A stretch of 20,670 bases of DNA from CAZYBG01 sp964645155 (GCA_964645155.1 CAZYBG010000054.1:1-20670), one strand, 5' to 3'. Positions 1 through 9,013 are shown, numbered from the stretch's first letter. The notes: generated from the letters alone by a model not told the origin. A program made the numbers and translations.

Positions 1-552
1 GCGGCGGGCTGGCTCGGCGCCTATGCCGCGCCGCGCCACCGGATCGGCGCCTTCGGGCCGGCCTTCTGGCGCGACCGCGCCGCCGCCCTCGACCTCGGCC
101 GGGCCGATCCTGCCGATCATGCCCGGATCACGGCCTTGGCCGCCCGGCTGGCGCACATGACGCCGGCGCTCGCCGGGCGGCCGGTGCTTCAGGCCGCCAC
201 CCACGGCGACTTCACGCCGGCCAACCTCACCGTCGACGGCGCGACGATCTGGGGCTTCGACACCGAGCGCGAGACATGGCAGGCGGTGGCGCGCGAGGCG
301 GCACAGTTCCTGATCTGGCTCGGCCTCCTCGCGCCCGCGCCGGGCGAGACGCTGCACGGCATGAACCGCAGCGACGCCCGGGCCTTCCTGCAGGCCGGCC
401 TTCTGCCGCCGGACGAGGCCGAGGCGGTCGTGCCGTTCTTCCTGGCCGAGCGGCTCGGCGTACTTCTGGCCGACGGCGGCCGGCACAGGGCCGCGCGCAT
501 GGCGCAGCTCCGCGCCATGGCGGACGTGCTTCTCGCCTCCCCGCCGGCCTGA
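1..552 (+). CDS. Aminoglycoside phosphotransferase-fold small-molecule kinase (3' part)
   Basis: This frame is open from the first base of the window, so only the C-terminal 183 residues are visible and the start lies upstream. It carries the APH catalytic-loop motif THGDFTPANL (visible residues 67-76, with the Asp and Asn that act as base and Mg2+ ligand). This is followed by GFDTE (85-89), which stands where the metal-binding DFE/DFD motif normally sits. That is the C-lobe of a phosphotransferase of the APH/choline-kinase family, a cytosolic ATP-dependent small-molecule kinase. The substrate cannot be read from the sequence, and drug resistance should not be assumed, because most chromosomal proteobacterial members act on sugars, choline or unknown metabolites. 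It converges on trxA, with a terminator in the 48-nt gap. Family confident, substrate unknown. Confidence 0.8.
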   Translation, partial: AAGWLGAYAAPRHRIGAFGPAFWRDRAAALDLGRADPADHARITALAARLAHMTPALAGRPVLQAATHGDFTPANLTVDGATIWGFDTERETWQAVAREAAQFLIWLGLLAPAPGETLHGMNRSDARAFLQAGLLPPDEAEAVVPFFLAERLGVLLADGGRHRAARMAQLRAMADVLLASPPA

Positions 553-555
553 ACG

Positions 556-578
556 AAAAAGGGGCGCCGAAGCGCCCC
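556..578 (-). terminator. Intrinsic terminator of trxA (and the addBA block)
   Basis: Read on the minus strand this is GGGGCGC-TTCG-GCGCCCC followed directly by TTTTT (plus-strand A-run 556-560). It is a perfect 7-bp G+C stem with an ultrastable TTCG tetraloop and a U-tract, lying 22 nt past the trxA stop. The U-tract is only on the minus-strand side, so it should mainly terminate trxA transcription, although the hairpin itself would also form in the plus-strand transcript. Confidence 0.9.
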
Positions 579-600
579 CTCAGGGTCCGGGCGGGGCTGG

Positions 601-921
601 TCAGATCGCGCCGCTGATCCAGCTTGCGATCGAGGCCTTCGGCGCCGCGCCGACCTTGTTCGACACGACGTTGCCGTCCTTGAACAGGAACAGCGCCGGG
701 ATGCCCCGCACGCCCATCTGGGCCGGCGAGTTGGGGTTCTCGTCGACGTTCACCTTCACGATCTTGACCTTGCCGGCATACTCCTCCGACAGCTCCTCGA
801 GCGCCGGACCGATCTGCTTGCAGGGCCCGCACCACTCCGCCCAGAAGTCGACGACGACGGGAATGTCGGACTGACGGACCTCGGCGTCGAAGGTCGCGTC
901 GGTGACGGGGGTGGTGGCCAT
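601..921 (-). CDS. trxA: Thioredoxin
   Basis: A 106-residue single-domain thioredoxin, the usual length for TrxA. The active site is W30-C31-G-P-C34, and the conserved cis-proline segment (GIPALFLFKDG) lies near residue 75. It reduces protein disulfides in the cytosol, recharged by thioredoxin reductase, and supplies electrons to ribonucleotide reductase, methionine sulfoxide reductases and similar enzymes. The ATG at 921 is preferred because GGAGG (930-934) precedes it by 8 nt; the longer in-frame extension has no homologous sequence. It is last in the minus-strand block, 59 nt after the addA stop. A TTGACG-N17-TAGCTT promoter overlaps the end of addA, so it probably has its own transcript as well as read-through. 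Confidence 0.96.
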   Translation of the reverse strand: MATTPVTDATFDAEVRQSDIPVVVDFWAEWCGPCKQIGPALEELSEEYAGKVKIVKVNVDENPNSPAQMGVRGIPALFLFKDGNVVSNKVGAAPKASIASWISGAI

Positions 922-955
922 TGGGGCGTCCTCCGGGAAACGGGGTTGGGCGTGG

Positions 956-984
956 AAGCTATGGGTCCGGTCCGTCGCCGTCAA
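956..984 (-). promoter_or_regulatory. Candidate sigma-70 promoter of trxA
   Basis: On the minus strand TTGACG (979-984) is followed by a 17-nt spacer and TAGCTT (956-961). The addA stop codon TGA lies inside the -35 hexamer. The start site would fall near 949, giving a leader of about 28 nt that contains the GGAGG site. The spacing is ideal and the -35 good; the -10 is only moderate. Confidence 0.5.
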
Positions 985-3900
985 GGCGCGCTCACGCGGC
1001 CGAGAGCGGCGGCGAGAAGCGGCCGCGGCAGGGCCATCAGCCGCGGGCCCGCAGTCCAGAGGATCGAGACGCGGACCTCGCCCCCCGGATAGATCCGGTC
1101 GAGCGCCGCCGCATAGGCCGCCATCTGGCGCAGGACGCCCTCCGGCACCGCCTCGGCCGTCGCGGGAACCAGCGCGTTCGTCTTGAAGTCGACGGCATGG
1201 ACATGGTCGGTCGCCAGGATCAGCCGGTCGATCGCGCCGGTCACGGTACGGCCGCCGAGCTCCGGCAGCGCCGCGACCAGCGGCACCTCGGCAAGTGACG
1301 CCTCGCCGAAGAGCCAGGCGAAGGCCGGATCGCCGAGCAGGCGCAGGGCCTCGGCGCCCAGCGCCTCGGCCTCGGCGCCCGCGGCCGTGTCGGCGCCGGC
1401 CGCGAGAAGCGTTCCGACCAGCATCGGGCGCACCGCGGCGGGGTGCGTCGGCAGATGCTCGAGGAGCCGGTGCAGAAGCCGCCCGCGCCGCTTCGCCGCG
1501 GCTTCGTCGAGCCCCGCCTCGCCCGGCAGCGCCTTGGCGCCGCCGAGGTCGGAGGGCGAGAGCGCCGGGGGCGGCACCACCGGCGGCGGCGCCGCGGACT
1601 CGGCCCAGGCAGGCGGCGCCGTTGCCACCACGCCGGCGGCGCGCGCCTCCTCGACCGGGCCGGCCGACCAGCCCTCATGCTCCCACCTGAGCCCCGACCC
1701 GGTCGGGAAATCGTGCGCGACGGCAGCCTTCGCCACCATCGCCTCGGCCACGATCCCGTGCCACGACCCCTCCGTCATCTCGCCCGACCCGGCGACGATC
1801 AGCCAGCTCTCGGCCCGGGTCATGGCGACGTAGAGAAGCCGCATCCGCTCCTCTGCGGCCCGCGCGCGCCGGGCGGCGACGGCCGCCGCGACCGCCGCCG
1901 GCGCGTCGGCGGCCGCCGTCCGCCACAGCGCGCGGCCATCGGCATCGGCGATGATCTGGCCGCGGTCGCGGTTCGGTGCCGCGCGGGTGTCGGGCAGGAT
2001 CACCACCGGCGCCTCGAGCCCCTTGGCCCCATGCACCGTCATCACCCGCACCACGCCGCCCTCCGAGGGAAGCTGGCGCTTCACCTCGACATCGTCGGTC
2101 TCCATCCAGGTCAGGAAGCCCATCAGCGAAGGGACGGCGCTGCGCTCATAGGCCATCGCCTGCGCCAGCAGCGCGTCGATCCCGTCCTCGGCCTCGGGGC
2201 CGAGCCGCGCCAGCAGCCGGCGCCGGCCGCCATGGCGGATCAGCACCCGCTCGATCAGCTCGAACGGCCGGAGGAAATCGGCCGCCCGGCGCAGGTCGTC
2301 CAGCATCGCGACCGTCTCGCCATCGGCCGCGCCCTGCCTGCGCAGAGCCTCCCACAGGAACCGCGTGCCGCGGCCATGCGCCAGCCGGAACAGCCGGTCC
2401 TCGCTCCAGCCGAACAGGGGCGAGCGCAGCGCCTCGGCCAGCGACAGGCTGTCCTCGGGCAGGGCGAGGAACCGCAGGAGCGCGGCGAGGTCCCGCACCG
2501 CCAGTTCGGCCCCAAGCCGCAGGCGGTCCGCCCCGGCGATCGGCAGCCCGGCCGCCTTGCAGGCCCGTATCAGCTCGGCGAACAGCGGCGAGCGGCGCTG
2601 GACGAGGACGAGGAAATCGCCCGGCCGGAACCGGCGGCGGCGGCGCGGCAGCCCGTCCCGGGCCGGCAAAGCCAGCGTCTCGGCGCAGGCCGGGTCGCAG
2701 AGCCGCGCGATCTCTGCCGCCACCTTGCGGGCAAGGACGAGGTCGTGATGCGCGGGCTCGGCCCTGTCCACCGGGTCGTACCACGGCCCGTCGTCCTCCC
2801 CCCTGGCGACCGGAACCACCGGCCACAGGTCGACGCGCCCCGGGTGATCGTCGTGGAACGCCTTGTGCACCGGCGCGCCGCCCAGGCCCGCATGTCGCTC
2901 GGGCCGCGCGAAGGCGGCGTCGACGACGCCCAGGATCTCCGGCGCCGAGCGGAACGAATGCAGCAGGTCGGCGCGGACCAGCCCCGCGCCCGCAGCCGCG
3001 ATCCGGGCGCCGAAATGGCCGGCCATGCGCTCGAACCCCGCGGGATCGGCGCCCTGGAACGAATAGATCGACTGCTTGACATCGCCCACCACGAACAGCG
3101 TGCGCCGCAGGTCCGACCGGGCGCTCTCGCCGGCGAAGAACTCCTCGGCGATACGCTGCACCACCTGCCATTGTGCGGGCGAGGTATCCTGCGCCTCGTC
3201 GACCAGGATGTGGTCGATCCCGCCGTCAAGCCGGTAGAGCACCCATTCCGCGACGCCGGGCCGCGCGAGGAGCGCGCCGGCGCCTAGGATCAGGTCGTCG
3301 AAGTCGAGCAGCCCGCGCTCGGCCTTGCGCCGGCCATAGGCGGCCAGCAGCACCCGCGCGAAGTCGTGCAGCGCCGCGGTCTGCGCGGCGGCCTCGAGCG
3401 CGCAGCGGCGCGGGCGCGCCGCCTCGACGCGCCGCATCAGCGCCTCGACGGCCGACATCAGCGGTGCCGCCGCCCCGGTCTGCGTGGCCCGCGTCGGAAA
3501 TTCCCCGATCTTGGCCGTGAAGGGCTCGTTCTTCCGCGCCGCGGCGCCGTAGAGGAAGATCCCCTCGAGCGCCGCGATCTCGGCCAGCCCCGGCGCGGCA
3601 AGGTCGATGGCGGCAAGCTTTTCGGCGGCCTCGAGATCCCTTGTCGAGCCGGCGCGCAGCGCCGCGACCAGCGCTGCGACCAGCGCCGCCTCGCCGCCCG
3701 GAAACGTCTCGGCGACGAGCCGCGCCGCCGTCAGGTCCGCGGGCGCGCCGAAGACGGCCAGCCAGGAGGCCGGAGGCGGCGCGGCGAACGCGGTCCGGGC
3801 GCCCACGATCTCGGCCGCGAGTTCGGCGAGATCGCCGGTAAGGCCACGCGCCACCGCGGCGACGCTGGGCGCCTCCGGCCCCGCGGCCAGCGCGTCGAGC

Positions 3901-4370
3901 ACCTCGTCGAGCAGCAGGCGCTGCGCCCGGTCGTCGAGCTCGGCGAAGTCCGGGCTCACCCCGGCCTCGAGCGGAAACCGCCGCAGGAGACCGGCCGAGA
4001 AGGCATGGATCGTCTGGATCTTCAGCCCGCCGGGCGCCTCGATCGCCCGGGCGAAAAGCCGCCGGGCCGGGCCGAGCGGCCCGGTGGGCGCCGCGCCAAG
4101 CTCGGCGAGCTGCCGGCGCAGCGCCCGGTCCTCCAGCATAGCCCAGGCGCCCAGGCGGCGGAACAGGCGATTCTGCATCTCGGCCGCCGCCGCCTTGGTG
4201 TAGGTCAGGCACAGGATGCGCTCGGGCGGCACCCCGCCGAGAAGCAGCCGCGCGACCCGGTCGGTCAGCACCCGCGTCTTGCCTGAGCCGGCATTGGCCG
4301 ACACCCAGGCCGACGCCGCCGGGTCGGCCGCGTGCTGCTGGCGCGCCGTGGCGTCGTCGCGCACGGTCAT
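981..4370 (-). CDS. addA: Double-strand break repair helicase-nuclease AddA
   Basis: A UvrD/Rep-type SF1A helicase with a C-terminal RecB-family nuclease, 1129 residues. It forms the AddAB enzyme that resects DNA ends for RecA, the alphaproteobacterial replacement for RecBCD. Visible motifs are Walker A ANAGSGKT (25-32), Walker B VDEAQD (390-395), VVGDVKQSIYSFQG (427-440), TVHGAKGLE (778-786) and LLYVAMTRA (845-853). The nuclease end has H967, D1048, D1061-x-K1063 and QMAAY (1082-1086), so both activities look intact. The start is ATG 4370, overlapping the addB stop as ATGA with GGAGG just upstream; the longer frame to 4409 lies inside addB. Translation is therefore coupled to addB. Confidence 0.96.
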   Translation of the reverse strand: MTVRDDATARQQHAADPAASAWVSANAGSGKTRVLTDRVARLLLGGVPPERILCLTYTKAAAAEMQNRLFRRLGAWAMLEDRALRRQLAELGAAPTGPLGPARRLFARAIEAPGGLKIQTIHAFSAGLLRRFPLEAGVSPDFAELDDRAQRLLLDEVLDALAAGPEAPSVAAVARGLTGDLAELAAEIVGARTAFAAPPPASWLAVFGAPADLTAARLVAETFPGGEAALVAALVAALRAGSTRDLEAAEKLAAIDLAAPGLAEIAALEGIFLYGAAARKNEPFTAKIGEFPTRATQTGAAAPLMSAVEALMRRVEAARPRRCALEAAAQTAALHDFARVLLAAYGRRKAERGLLDFDDLILGAGALLARPGVAEWVLYRLDGGIDHILVDEAQDTSPAQWQVVQRIAEEFFAGESARSDLRRTLFVVGDVKQSIYSFQGADPAGFERMAGHFGARIAAAGAGLVRADLLHSFRSAPEILGVVDAAFARPERHAGLGGAPVHKAFHDDHPGRVDLWPVVPVARGEDDGPWYDPVDRAEPAHHDLVLARKVAAEIARLCDPACAETLALPARDGLPRRRRRFRPGDFLVLVQRRSPLFAELIRACKAAGLPIAGADRLRLGAELAVRDLAALLRFLALPEDSLSLAEALRSPLFGWSEDRLFRLAHGRGTRFLWEALRRQGAADGETVAMLDDLRRAADFLRPFELIERVLIRHGGRRRLLARLGPEAEDGIDALLAQAMAYERSAVPSLMGFLTWMETDDVEVKRQLPSEGGVVRVMTVHGAKGLEAPVVILPDTRAAPNRDRGQIIADADGRALWRTAAADAPAAVAAAVAARRARAAEERMRLLYVAMTRAESWLIVAGSGEMTEGSWHGIVAEAMVAKAAVAHDFPTGSGLRWEHEGWSAGPVEEARAAGVVATAPPAWAESAAPPPVVPPPALSPSDLGGAKALPGEAGLDEAAAKRRGRLLHRLLEHLPTHPAAVRPMLVGTLLAAGADTAAGAEAEALGAEALRLLGDPAFAWLFGEASLAEVPLVAALPELGGRTVTGAIDRLILATDHVHAVDFKTNALVPATAEAVPEGVLRQMAAYAAALDRIYPGGEVRVSILWTAGPRLMALPRPLLAAALGRVSAP

Positions 4371-7318
4371 CCCACATCCTCCGGCGCGGGCGGGTCGGCG
4401 CCTTCCCATTCGCCGTGCCGGGCAAGGTGGTCGTAGTCGCCGCCGGAGCGCGCGCCGAAATCGTTGCGCGGCGCCCGGCGCGAGGTGTAGCCCCGCGCCC
4501 GGTCGCCATAGGCGGCCAGCAGCCGCCCCAGTTCCTCCCAGACGACATCACTGTCGCCCGGCGCCAGCCCCTGCTCGACCAGCTTCGGCGGCGCGGTCAG
4601 CGCGACATGTCCGGTCGCCGCGACCTCGACCGCGCCGAGGGCGGCGAACGCCCCCCGCTCGGCCAGCGCCGCAAGCAGCGGCAGCTGCCGGTCGAAGTGG
4701 CGCTGCTCCTTCTCCGATGGCGGTGCGCCGGTCTTGTAGTCGTAGATCAGCGCGCGGCCGTCGGCATGGCGCAGGTCGATCCGGTCGGCCTTGCCGTGCA
4801 GCACGATGCCGGTCGCCCCGACGGCGGCCTCGCCCGAGACCTCGAAGTGGCGCGGTGCCTGCCGCCCCGCCTGCTCCGCCAGAAGCGCAAGGAACCAGCC
4901 GGCCACCCGGTCGAGCCGCGCCGCCCAGGCGATGCGGGCCGCGGGCCAGGGCGCGGCCTCGGCAAGCACCCGCGCCGCGGTGGCCCGGAACGCGGCCGGA
5001 TCGGCGCCGGTGACCGGCCAGACTTCGGCGAGGAACACCTCGAACACCCGGTGCAACGCCGAGCCGCGCTCGCGCGTATCGGGCGCCGGGCGCAGCGGGT
5101 CGAGCGGCCGGAGGTCGAGGATCCGGCGGGCGTAGATCGCGTAGGGGTCGCGGATCAGCGTCTGGATGTCGGTCACGCTCAGCCGTCCGGGCCGCGCGGC
5201 GACCGGCGGCCGCGGCGAGGGCCGCGGCACCGGCGGAACGCGCGAGGCCGGCAGGGCAAGCTGCCGTGCGGCCGCCACCAGGCCCTCGCCCCGCTCCCGC
5301 ATCGCCGCGAGCGCCGCCGGCCCGCCCTGCTCCGGCAGCCCGGCCAGCAGCGTCGTCAGCCGGTTCACCCAGCGCGACGGCACCGTCTCGGCCTCGGCGT
5401 CGCGCAGGCTCCGGCTCAGCACCACCTCGGCCGCGGCGATCGCCTGCTGGAAGTCGTGCGCGGCAAGCCCGACCCGCCGCTCGGGCAGAAGCAGCCCCGC
5501 GTCGCGGCGCATCCGCCGGCTCATCCACGGGTCGGGCGGCGGCAGGTCGGGCCAGACGCCGTCGTTGAGCCCAGCGAGGATGAGCACCTCCGCGCCCTGC
5601 ACCCGCGCCTCGAGCGTGCCCCAGATCATCACGCCGGGATGCGCGGCCACGCTCTCGCGCACCTCGCGACCCTCGAAATGCACGCGCAGAAGGGCAAGGA
5701 AATCGGCCGGCGTCAGCAGGCCGCCATGCGGCGCCTCGCGGGAAAGCTCCTCGATTGCGGCCAGCGCCGCCTCGCCGGCCGCCTCGCGCCAGAGCGCGCT
5801 TTCGCCGCCCTCGGCGCCCGCCGCCAACATCTCGGCCGCCGCGCGATGCCGCTGTGCGAGATCGTCGAGCGGTTCCGCGTTCGATGCCGTGTCCGGCGCC
5901 GCAGCCGCGGCAAGGCAGCGGTGAAGCCAGCCGGCCCAGGCCGGGCGCGCCGGCCGGTCCGCGACCCAGCGGTCAAGCCCGCCCGGCCCGGGGAACGGCC
6001 GCCCGGTCCGGCGGAGCCACAGCTCAAGCTCGTGCGCGTTCAGCAGATGCGCCCCGCGTCCCGCGCCGGTATGGCAGAGCGGGTGCTTGAGCAGCGCCAG
6101 GACCGTCTCCGACATCGGCGGGCCCAGCATCAGTTCCGCGGCGTGAAGCAGGAACCGCCCCGGCGGCGTCAGCGCCAGCGGCCGTCCAGCACTGTCGTCG
6201 GGAACGATGCCCCAGCGGTCAAGCTCGGCCGCCACCCGGCGGGTCAGCATCCGGTCGGGCGTCACCAGCGCGGCAGTCTGTCCGGCCGCGACCGCGCCCC
6301 GCAGGCGCAGCGCGACGGCCGCCGCCTCGGCGCCCGGATCGGGCGCCTCGATCAGCGTCATGCCGGAGGCCGCGCCAGCCAACTCGCCCAGCGACGGCCC
6401 CTCGTCGAGCCACTGGTCGGTCGCCGGCGCCGGGCGGAGCGCGAGCGACACGAGCCGGTTGCGCGCCGGGCTGGGCGCCGGCGCGTCGTCCCAGGGCCGG
6501 ACCGCCCCGGGCGCCGCGCCGAGCCGCGCGGCGAGCCGCGCGAAGCGGTACTGCGGGTGGTCCTCGGCCGGCGGGCGGTCATCGTCGCCCGCAAGGCTCG
6601 CCCAGGCGGCGGCGGGCAGGTCGAAGTCGAAGCCGGGCAGCACCACCGCGCCCTGCGGCAGCCGCGCCACGGCGGCCATGAACAGCGCCGTCGCGCCGCG
6701 CGAGCCGGTCGAGCCGGCGACGATCACCGGCCGGTCGGGCGGCGCCGCGGCCCAGCGCGCCGTCACCAGCTCCACCGCCCGGCGCTGCCGCGCCTCCGGG
6801 TCGCCGGCGGCGTCGCCGAAGCTCCCGGCGACGATGGCGAGGAACCGCCGGCTCCGCTCCCAATGCGCCGAGAGGTCACCGAGGTCGAGCCGGTCGAGCG
6901 CCTCGGGCGCGACCCCTTCGCCATGCATCTCGTCGATCAGCCGGGCGAGGCTGTCGGCCAGCGCGAAGGCCGCCGAGCGCGGCGCGAGGTCGGGCTCGCG
7001 GGCGATCAGCGCGCGGACCAGTCCGGCAAGCTCCAGCCGCCGGCGCAGCGGCGGCACCGCGGGCGGCAGCGGCAGCGCCGGATCGGCGCCGAGCTCGGTG
7101 ACCAGGCGGAGGCGCGGCAGCAGCCGCGGCCCCGACGCAGCCAGGATCTCGCCGAGGCGCCGGCGCATCCGCTGGGTGTTCACCCAGATCTCGACCCGCG
7201 CCATCGCCTCGGGCGGCGCCCCGGCAAGCCGCGCGACCAGCCCCTGCGCCAGCCGGGCCGGAAAGTCCGCCCCCGGCGGCAGGCCGAACAGGCGCGGCGT
7301 GGCGGCCGGTTCAAACAC
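4367..7318 (-). CDS. addB: Double-strand break repair protein AddB (alphaproteobacterial type)
   Basis: The second subunit of AddAB, 983 residues from the GTG at 7318. The N-terminal part is an inactivated SF1-like helicase fold (Chi-scanning in characterised relatives). The C-terminal part is a RecB-type nuclease with GKADRIDL followed by YDYKTG (859-864; D860 and K862 are the expected catalytic pair) and a QLPLLA segment. The degenerate AGSTGSRGAT stretch shows no proper Walker A. I see no four-Cys iron-sulfur arrangement like that of Bacillus AddB, which fits the alphaproteobacterial subtype. Start choice: the GTG begins V-F-E-P-x-x-T-P-R-L-F, which resembles AddB N-termini, and overlaps the murU stop by 8 nt. 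The in-frame ATG at 7375 would add a basic 19-residue tail overlapping murU by 65 nt and is less likely. Confidence 0.92.
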   Translation of the reverse strand: MFEPAATPRLFGLPPGADFPARLAQGLVARLAGAPPEAMARVEIWVNTQRMRRRLGEILAASGPRLLPRLRLVTELGADPALPLPPAVPPLRRRLELAGLVRALIAREPDLAPRSAAFALADSLARLIDEMHGEGVAPEALDRLDLGDLSAHWERSRRFLAIVAGSFGDAAGDPEARQRRAVELVTARWAAAPPDRPVIVAGSTGSRGATALFMAAVARLPQGAVVLPGFDFDLPAAAWASLAGDDDRPPAEDHPQYRFARLAARLGAAPGAVRPWDDAPAPSPARNRLVSLALRPAPATDQWLDEGPSLGELAGAASGMTLIEAPDPGAEAAAVALRLRGAVAAGQTAALVTPDRMLTRRVAAELDRWGIVPDDSAGRPLALTPPGRFLLHAAELMLGPPMSETVLALLKHPLCHTGAGRGAHLLNAHELELWLRRTGRPFPGPGGLDRWVADRPARPAWAGWLHRCLAAAAAPDTASNAEPLDDLAQRHRAAAEMLAAGAEGGESALWREAAGEAALAAIEELSREAPHGGLLTPADFLALLRVHFEGREVRESVAAHPGVMIWGTLEARVQGAEVLILAGLNDGVWPDLPPPDPWMSRRMRRDAGLLLPERRVGLAAHDFQQAIAAAEVVLSRSLRDAEAETVPSRWVNRLTTLLAGLPEQGGPAALAAMRERGEGLVAAARQLALPASRVPPVPRPSPRPPVAARPGRLSVTDIQTLIRDPYAIYARRILDLRPLDPLRPAPDTRERGSALHRVFEVFLAEVWPVTGADPAAFRATAARVLAEAAPWPAARIAWAARLDRVAGWFLALLAEQAGRQAPRHFEVSGEAAVGATGIVLHGKADRIDLRHADGRALIYDYKTGAPPSEKEQRHFDRQLPLLAALAERGAFAALGAVEVAATGHVALTAPPKLVEQGLAPGDSDVVWEELGRLLAAYGDRARGYTSRRAPRNDFGARSGGDYDHLARHGEWEGADPPAPEDVG

Positions 7319-8009
7319 CCGCGCGCCCCCGCAGCATCGCCTCGGCAAGCGGGATGCTCTCCGGCCGGCCGACATCGCACCAGCCGCCCGCGTGGATCGC
7401 GCCGAACAGCCGGCCCTCGGCGATCAGCCGGTCCCACAGCGGATTCATCGAGAACGCGCGCGCGCCGACCTCGGCGAGGCGCGCGGGGTTGATGATCTGC
7501 AGGCCGCCATAGACCACGCCCGGGCCGCGGGTCAGCCGGCCCGTGCCATCGGCCAGGAAGTCGCCCCGCCCGGCATGGCCGGCCGCGTCCTCGCGCCGCA
7601 CGGTCAGGACGAGCGCGTCCATCGCTGCGGGGTCCCACACCGCGCGGAGCGCCGGCAGCGGGTTCGGCCCGGTCCACACCACGTCGGAGTTGAGCGTGAA
7701 GACCGGCCCCGGCGCCAGCGCGGGCAGCGCGTTCAGAAGCCCGCCCCCGGTCTCGAGGATGTCCGGCGTCTCGATCAGCACCCGGATGCCGGGCCGGCCG
7801 GCCAGATGCGCGGCGATCTGGTCGGCCCGGTAATGCGCGTTGACCACGATCCGCGAAAGCCCCTGCCCCTCGGCCAGCGCCAGCGCATGGTCGAGAAGCG
7901 TCCGCCCGCCGACCTCGATCAGCGGCTTCGGGCGGTGCGCGGTCAGCGCCCCCATCCGCGTGCCGAACCCGGCGGCGAAGATCATCAGGCTGTCGGGACC
8001 GTGCCGCAT
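7311..8009 (-). CDS. murU: N-acetylmuramate-1-phosphate uridylyltransferase (MurU-type nucleotidyltransferase)
   Basis: A sugar-1-phosphate nucleotidyltransferase of 232 residues. It has the nucleotide-binding signature FAAGFGTRMG...RPKPL (11-30), TGGGLLNAL (88-95) and the metal-binding NSDVVW (107-112). MurU makes UDP-MurNAc from MurNAc-1-phosphate in the cytosolic cell-wall recycling shortcut that bypasses MurA/MurB and hence fosfomycin. The specific assignment rests on the partner: the adjacent upstream gene is an AmgK-type kinase, as in the Pseudomonas amgK-murU pair. Start ATG 8009 has AGGGAC 5 nt upstream and overlaps amgK by 25 nt. An alternative ATG at 7985 touches the amgK stop (TGATG) but would remove the first eight residues. 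A mannose-1-phosphate guanylyltransferase label is common for this family, but less likely here. Confidence 0.87.
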   Translation of the reverse strand: MRHGPDSLMIFAAGFGTRMGALTAHRPKPLIEVGGRTLLDHALALAEGQGLSRIVVNAHYRADQIAAHLAGRPGIRVLIETPDILETGGGLLNALPALAPGPVFTLNSDVVWTGPNPLPALRAVWDPAAMDALVLTVRREDAAGHAGRGDFLADGTGRLTRGPGVVYGGLQIINPARLAEVGARAFSMNPLWDRLIAEGRLFGAIHAGGWCDVGRPESIPLAEAMLRGRAGV

Positions 8010-9013
8010 AGGTCCCTGAGCGTCCTGAGATGACCCGGCGTCGGTGGCGGCAGGAGCGCGGCCGCCCGCGCCACGCCGGCCAGCGCGGGATGCGCGAGAT
8101 CGCGCTGCAGATGGCCCCAGACCCGGGGGATGAGGTCGACATAGGCCGGCTTGCCGAAGTGCATCGAGAGGCGCGCGAAGACGCCGAGGATGCGCAGGTT
8201 GCGCTGCGCGCCGAGCGCGGCGAGCGCGGCGGCAAAGGGCCGCGCCGCCGCACCGGTTGCCTCGAGATAGCGCCGGACCGCCAGCGCCCGCGTCGCCTCG
8301 CCCAGATCGCGGCGCGCATCCTCGATCAGCGAGACGAGGTCGTAGCCCGGGTGACCCGCTCGTGCGTCCTGGAAGTCGAGAAGGCCGACCCGGGCCGGGC
8401 CGTCGCGGTCGGGAAGCCAGACGAGGTTCTCGGCATGGTAGTCGCGCTGGACGAGCACGGGATGCGCGGGCGTCGCATGGTCGGCCAGCGCCTCGGCCAC
8501 CGCATCGGTCAGCGCGGCGCGAGCCGCAGTGCCGGCCGCCGCCCCGGTCACGCCGCGGAGGTACCAGTCGAAGGCAAGCGCGGCGAGCGGCGGCATCGTC
8601 GTCGCGTCGTAGGGCAAGAGGCCGGGCGGGGCGGGGTGGCGGTGAAGCGCGGCAAGCACGTCTGTCGCCGCGACGTAGAGCTCGGCCTCGCGGTCCGGCG
8701 CCGCGGCGAGGACGCGGGCATAGAGATCGTTGCCCAGGTCCTCGAGCAGCAGGAACCCCCGCTCCGCATCCGCCGCCAGCACCTGCGGCGGGCTGAGGCC
8801 GAGGCCGGCGAGGTGCCGGGCGATGGCGACAAACGGCCGGACATCCTCGCCGCAGTCCGGCGGCGCGTCCATCAGGACCGCGCGGCCGCCTTCCGGCAGG
8901 GTCAGCCGCTCGTAGCGGCGGAGCGAGGCATCGCCGGCCAGCGGCGCGCGGGTGGCCGCGCCCCAGCCGGCCGCGGCGAGGAAGGCGACGGCCTGCGCGT
9001 GGCGGTCGGTCAT
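7985..9013 (-). CDS. amgK: N-acetylmuramate/N-acetylglucosamine kinase (AmgK-type, APH fold)
   Basis: A 342-residue APH-fold kinase. It has a GDASLRRYER N-lobe strand (27-36), the hinge-like LLLEDLGNDL (88-97), the catalytic loop QRDYHAENL (189-197; D191, N196) and LLDFQDA (211-217; D213). The H-x-E-N loop and GDAS-RRY element are characteristic of AmgK, which puts phosphate on the anomeric carbon of MurNAc or GlcNAc and hands the product to MurU. The start ATG 9013 overlaps the tsaE stop as ATGA, so translation is coupled to tsaE, and murU follows with an overlap. The longer frame to 9163 lies within tsaE and is not credible. The rest of the recycling route (AnmK, MupP, a MurNAc importer) is not in the window. 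Confidence 0.9.
   Translation of the reverse strand: MTDRHAQAVAFLAAAGWGAATRAPLAGDASLRRYERLTLPEGGRAVLMDAPPDCGEDVRPFVAIARHLAGLGLSPPQVLAADAERGFLLLEDLGNDLYARVLAAAPDREAELYVAATDVLAALHRHPAPPGLLPYDATTMPPLAALAFDWYLRGVTGAAAGTAARAALTDAVAEALADHATPAHPVLVQRDYHAENLVWLPDRDGPARVGLLDFQDARAGHPGYDLVSLIEDARRDLGEATRALAVRRYLEATGAAARPFAAALAALGAQRNLRILGVFARLSMHFGKPAYVDLIPRVWGHLQRDLAHPALAGVARAAALLPPPTPGHLRTLRDLCGTVPTA

Noticed and set aside
1..552. Antibiotic-resistance aminoglycoside phosphotransferase
   Set aside because: The APH fold is shared by many metabolic kinases, the N-terminal half is outside the window, and nothing nearby suggests a resistance element.
7319..7375. Upstream ATG start for addB at 7375
   Set aside because: It would overlap murU by 65 nt and add a basic, unconserved-looking tail; the GTG at 7318 gives a sensible AddB N-terminus.
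4415..7492. A 1025-codon open frame on the plus strand opposite addB
   Set aside because: High-GC artefact: its product is Arg/Pro/Gly-rich with no recognisable domain, while the opposite strand encodes clear AddB motifs. The same applies to the plus-strand frames 1443-3287 and 9293-12895.
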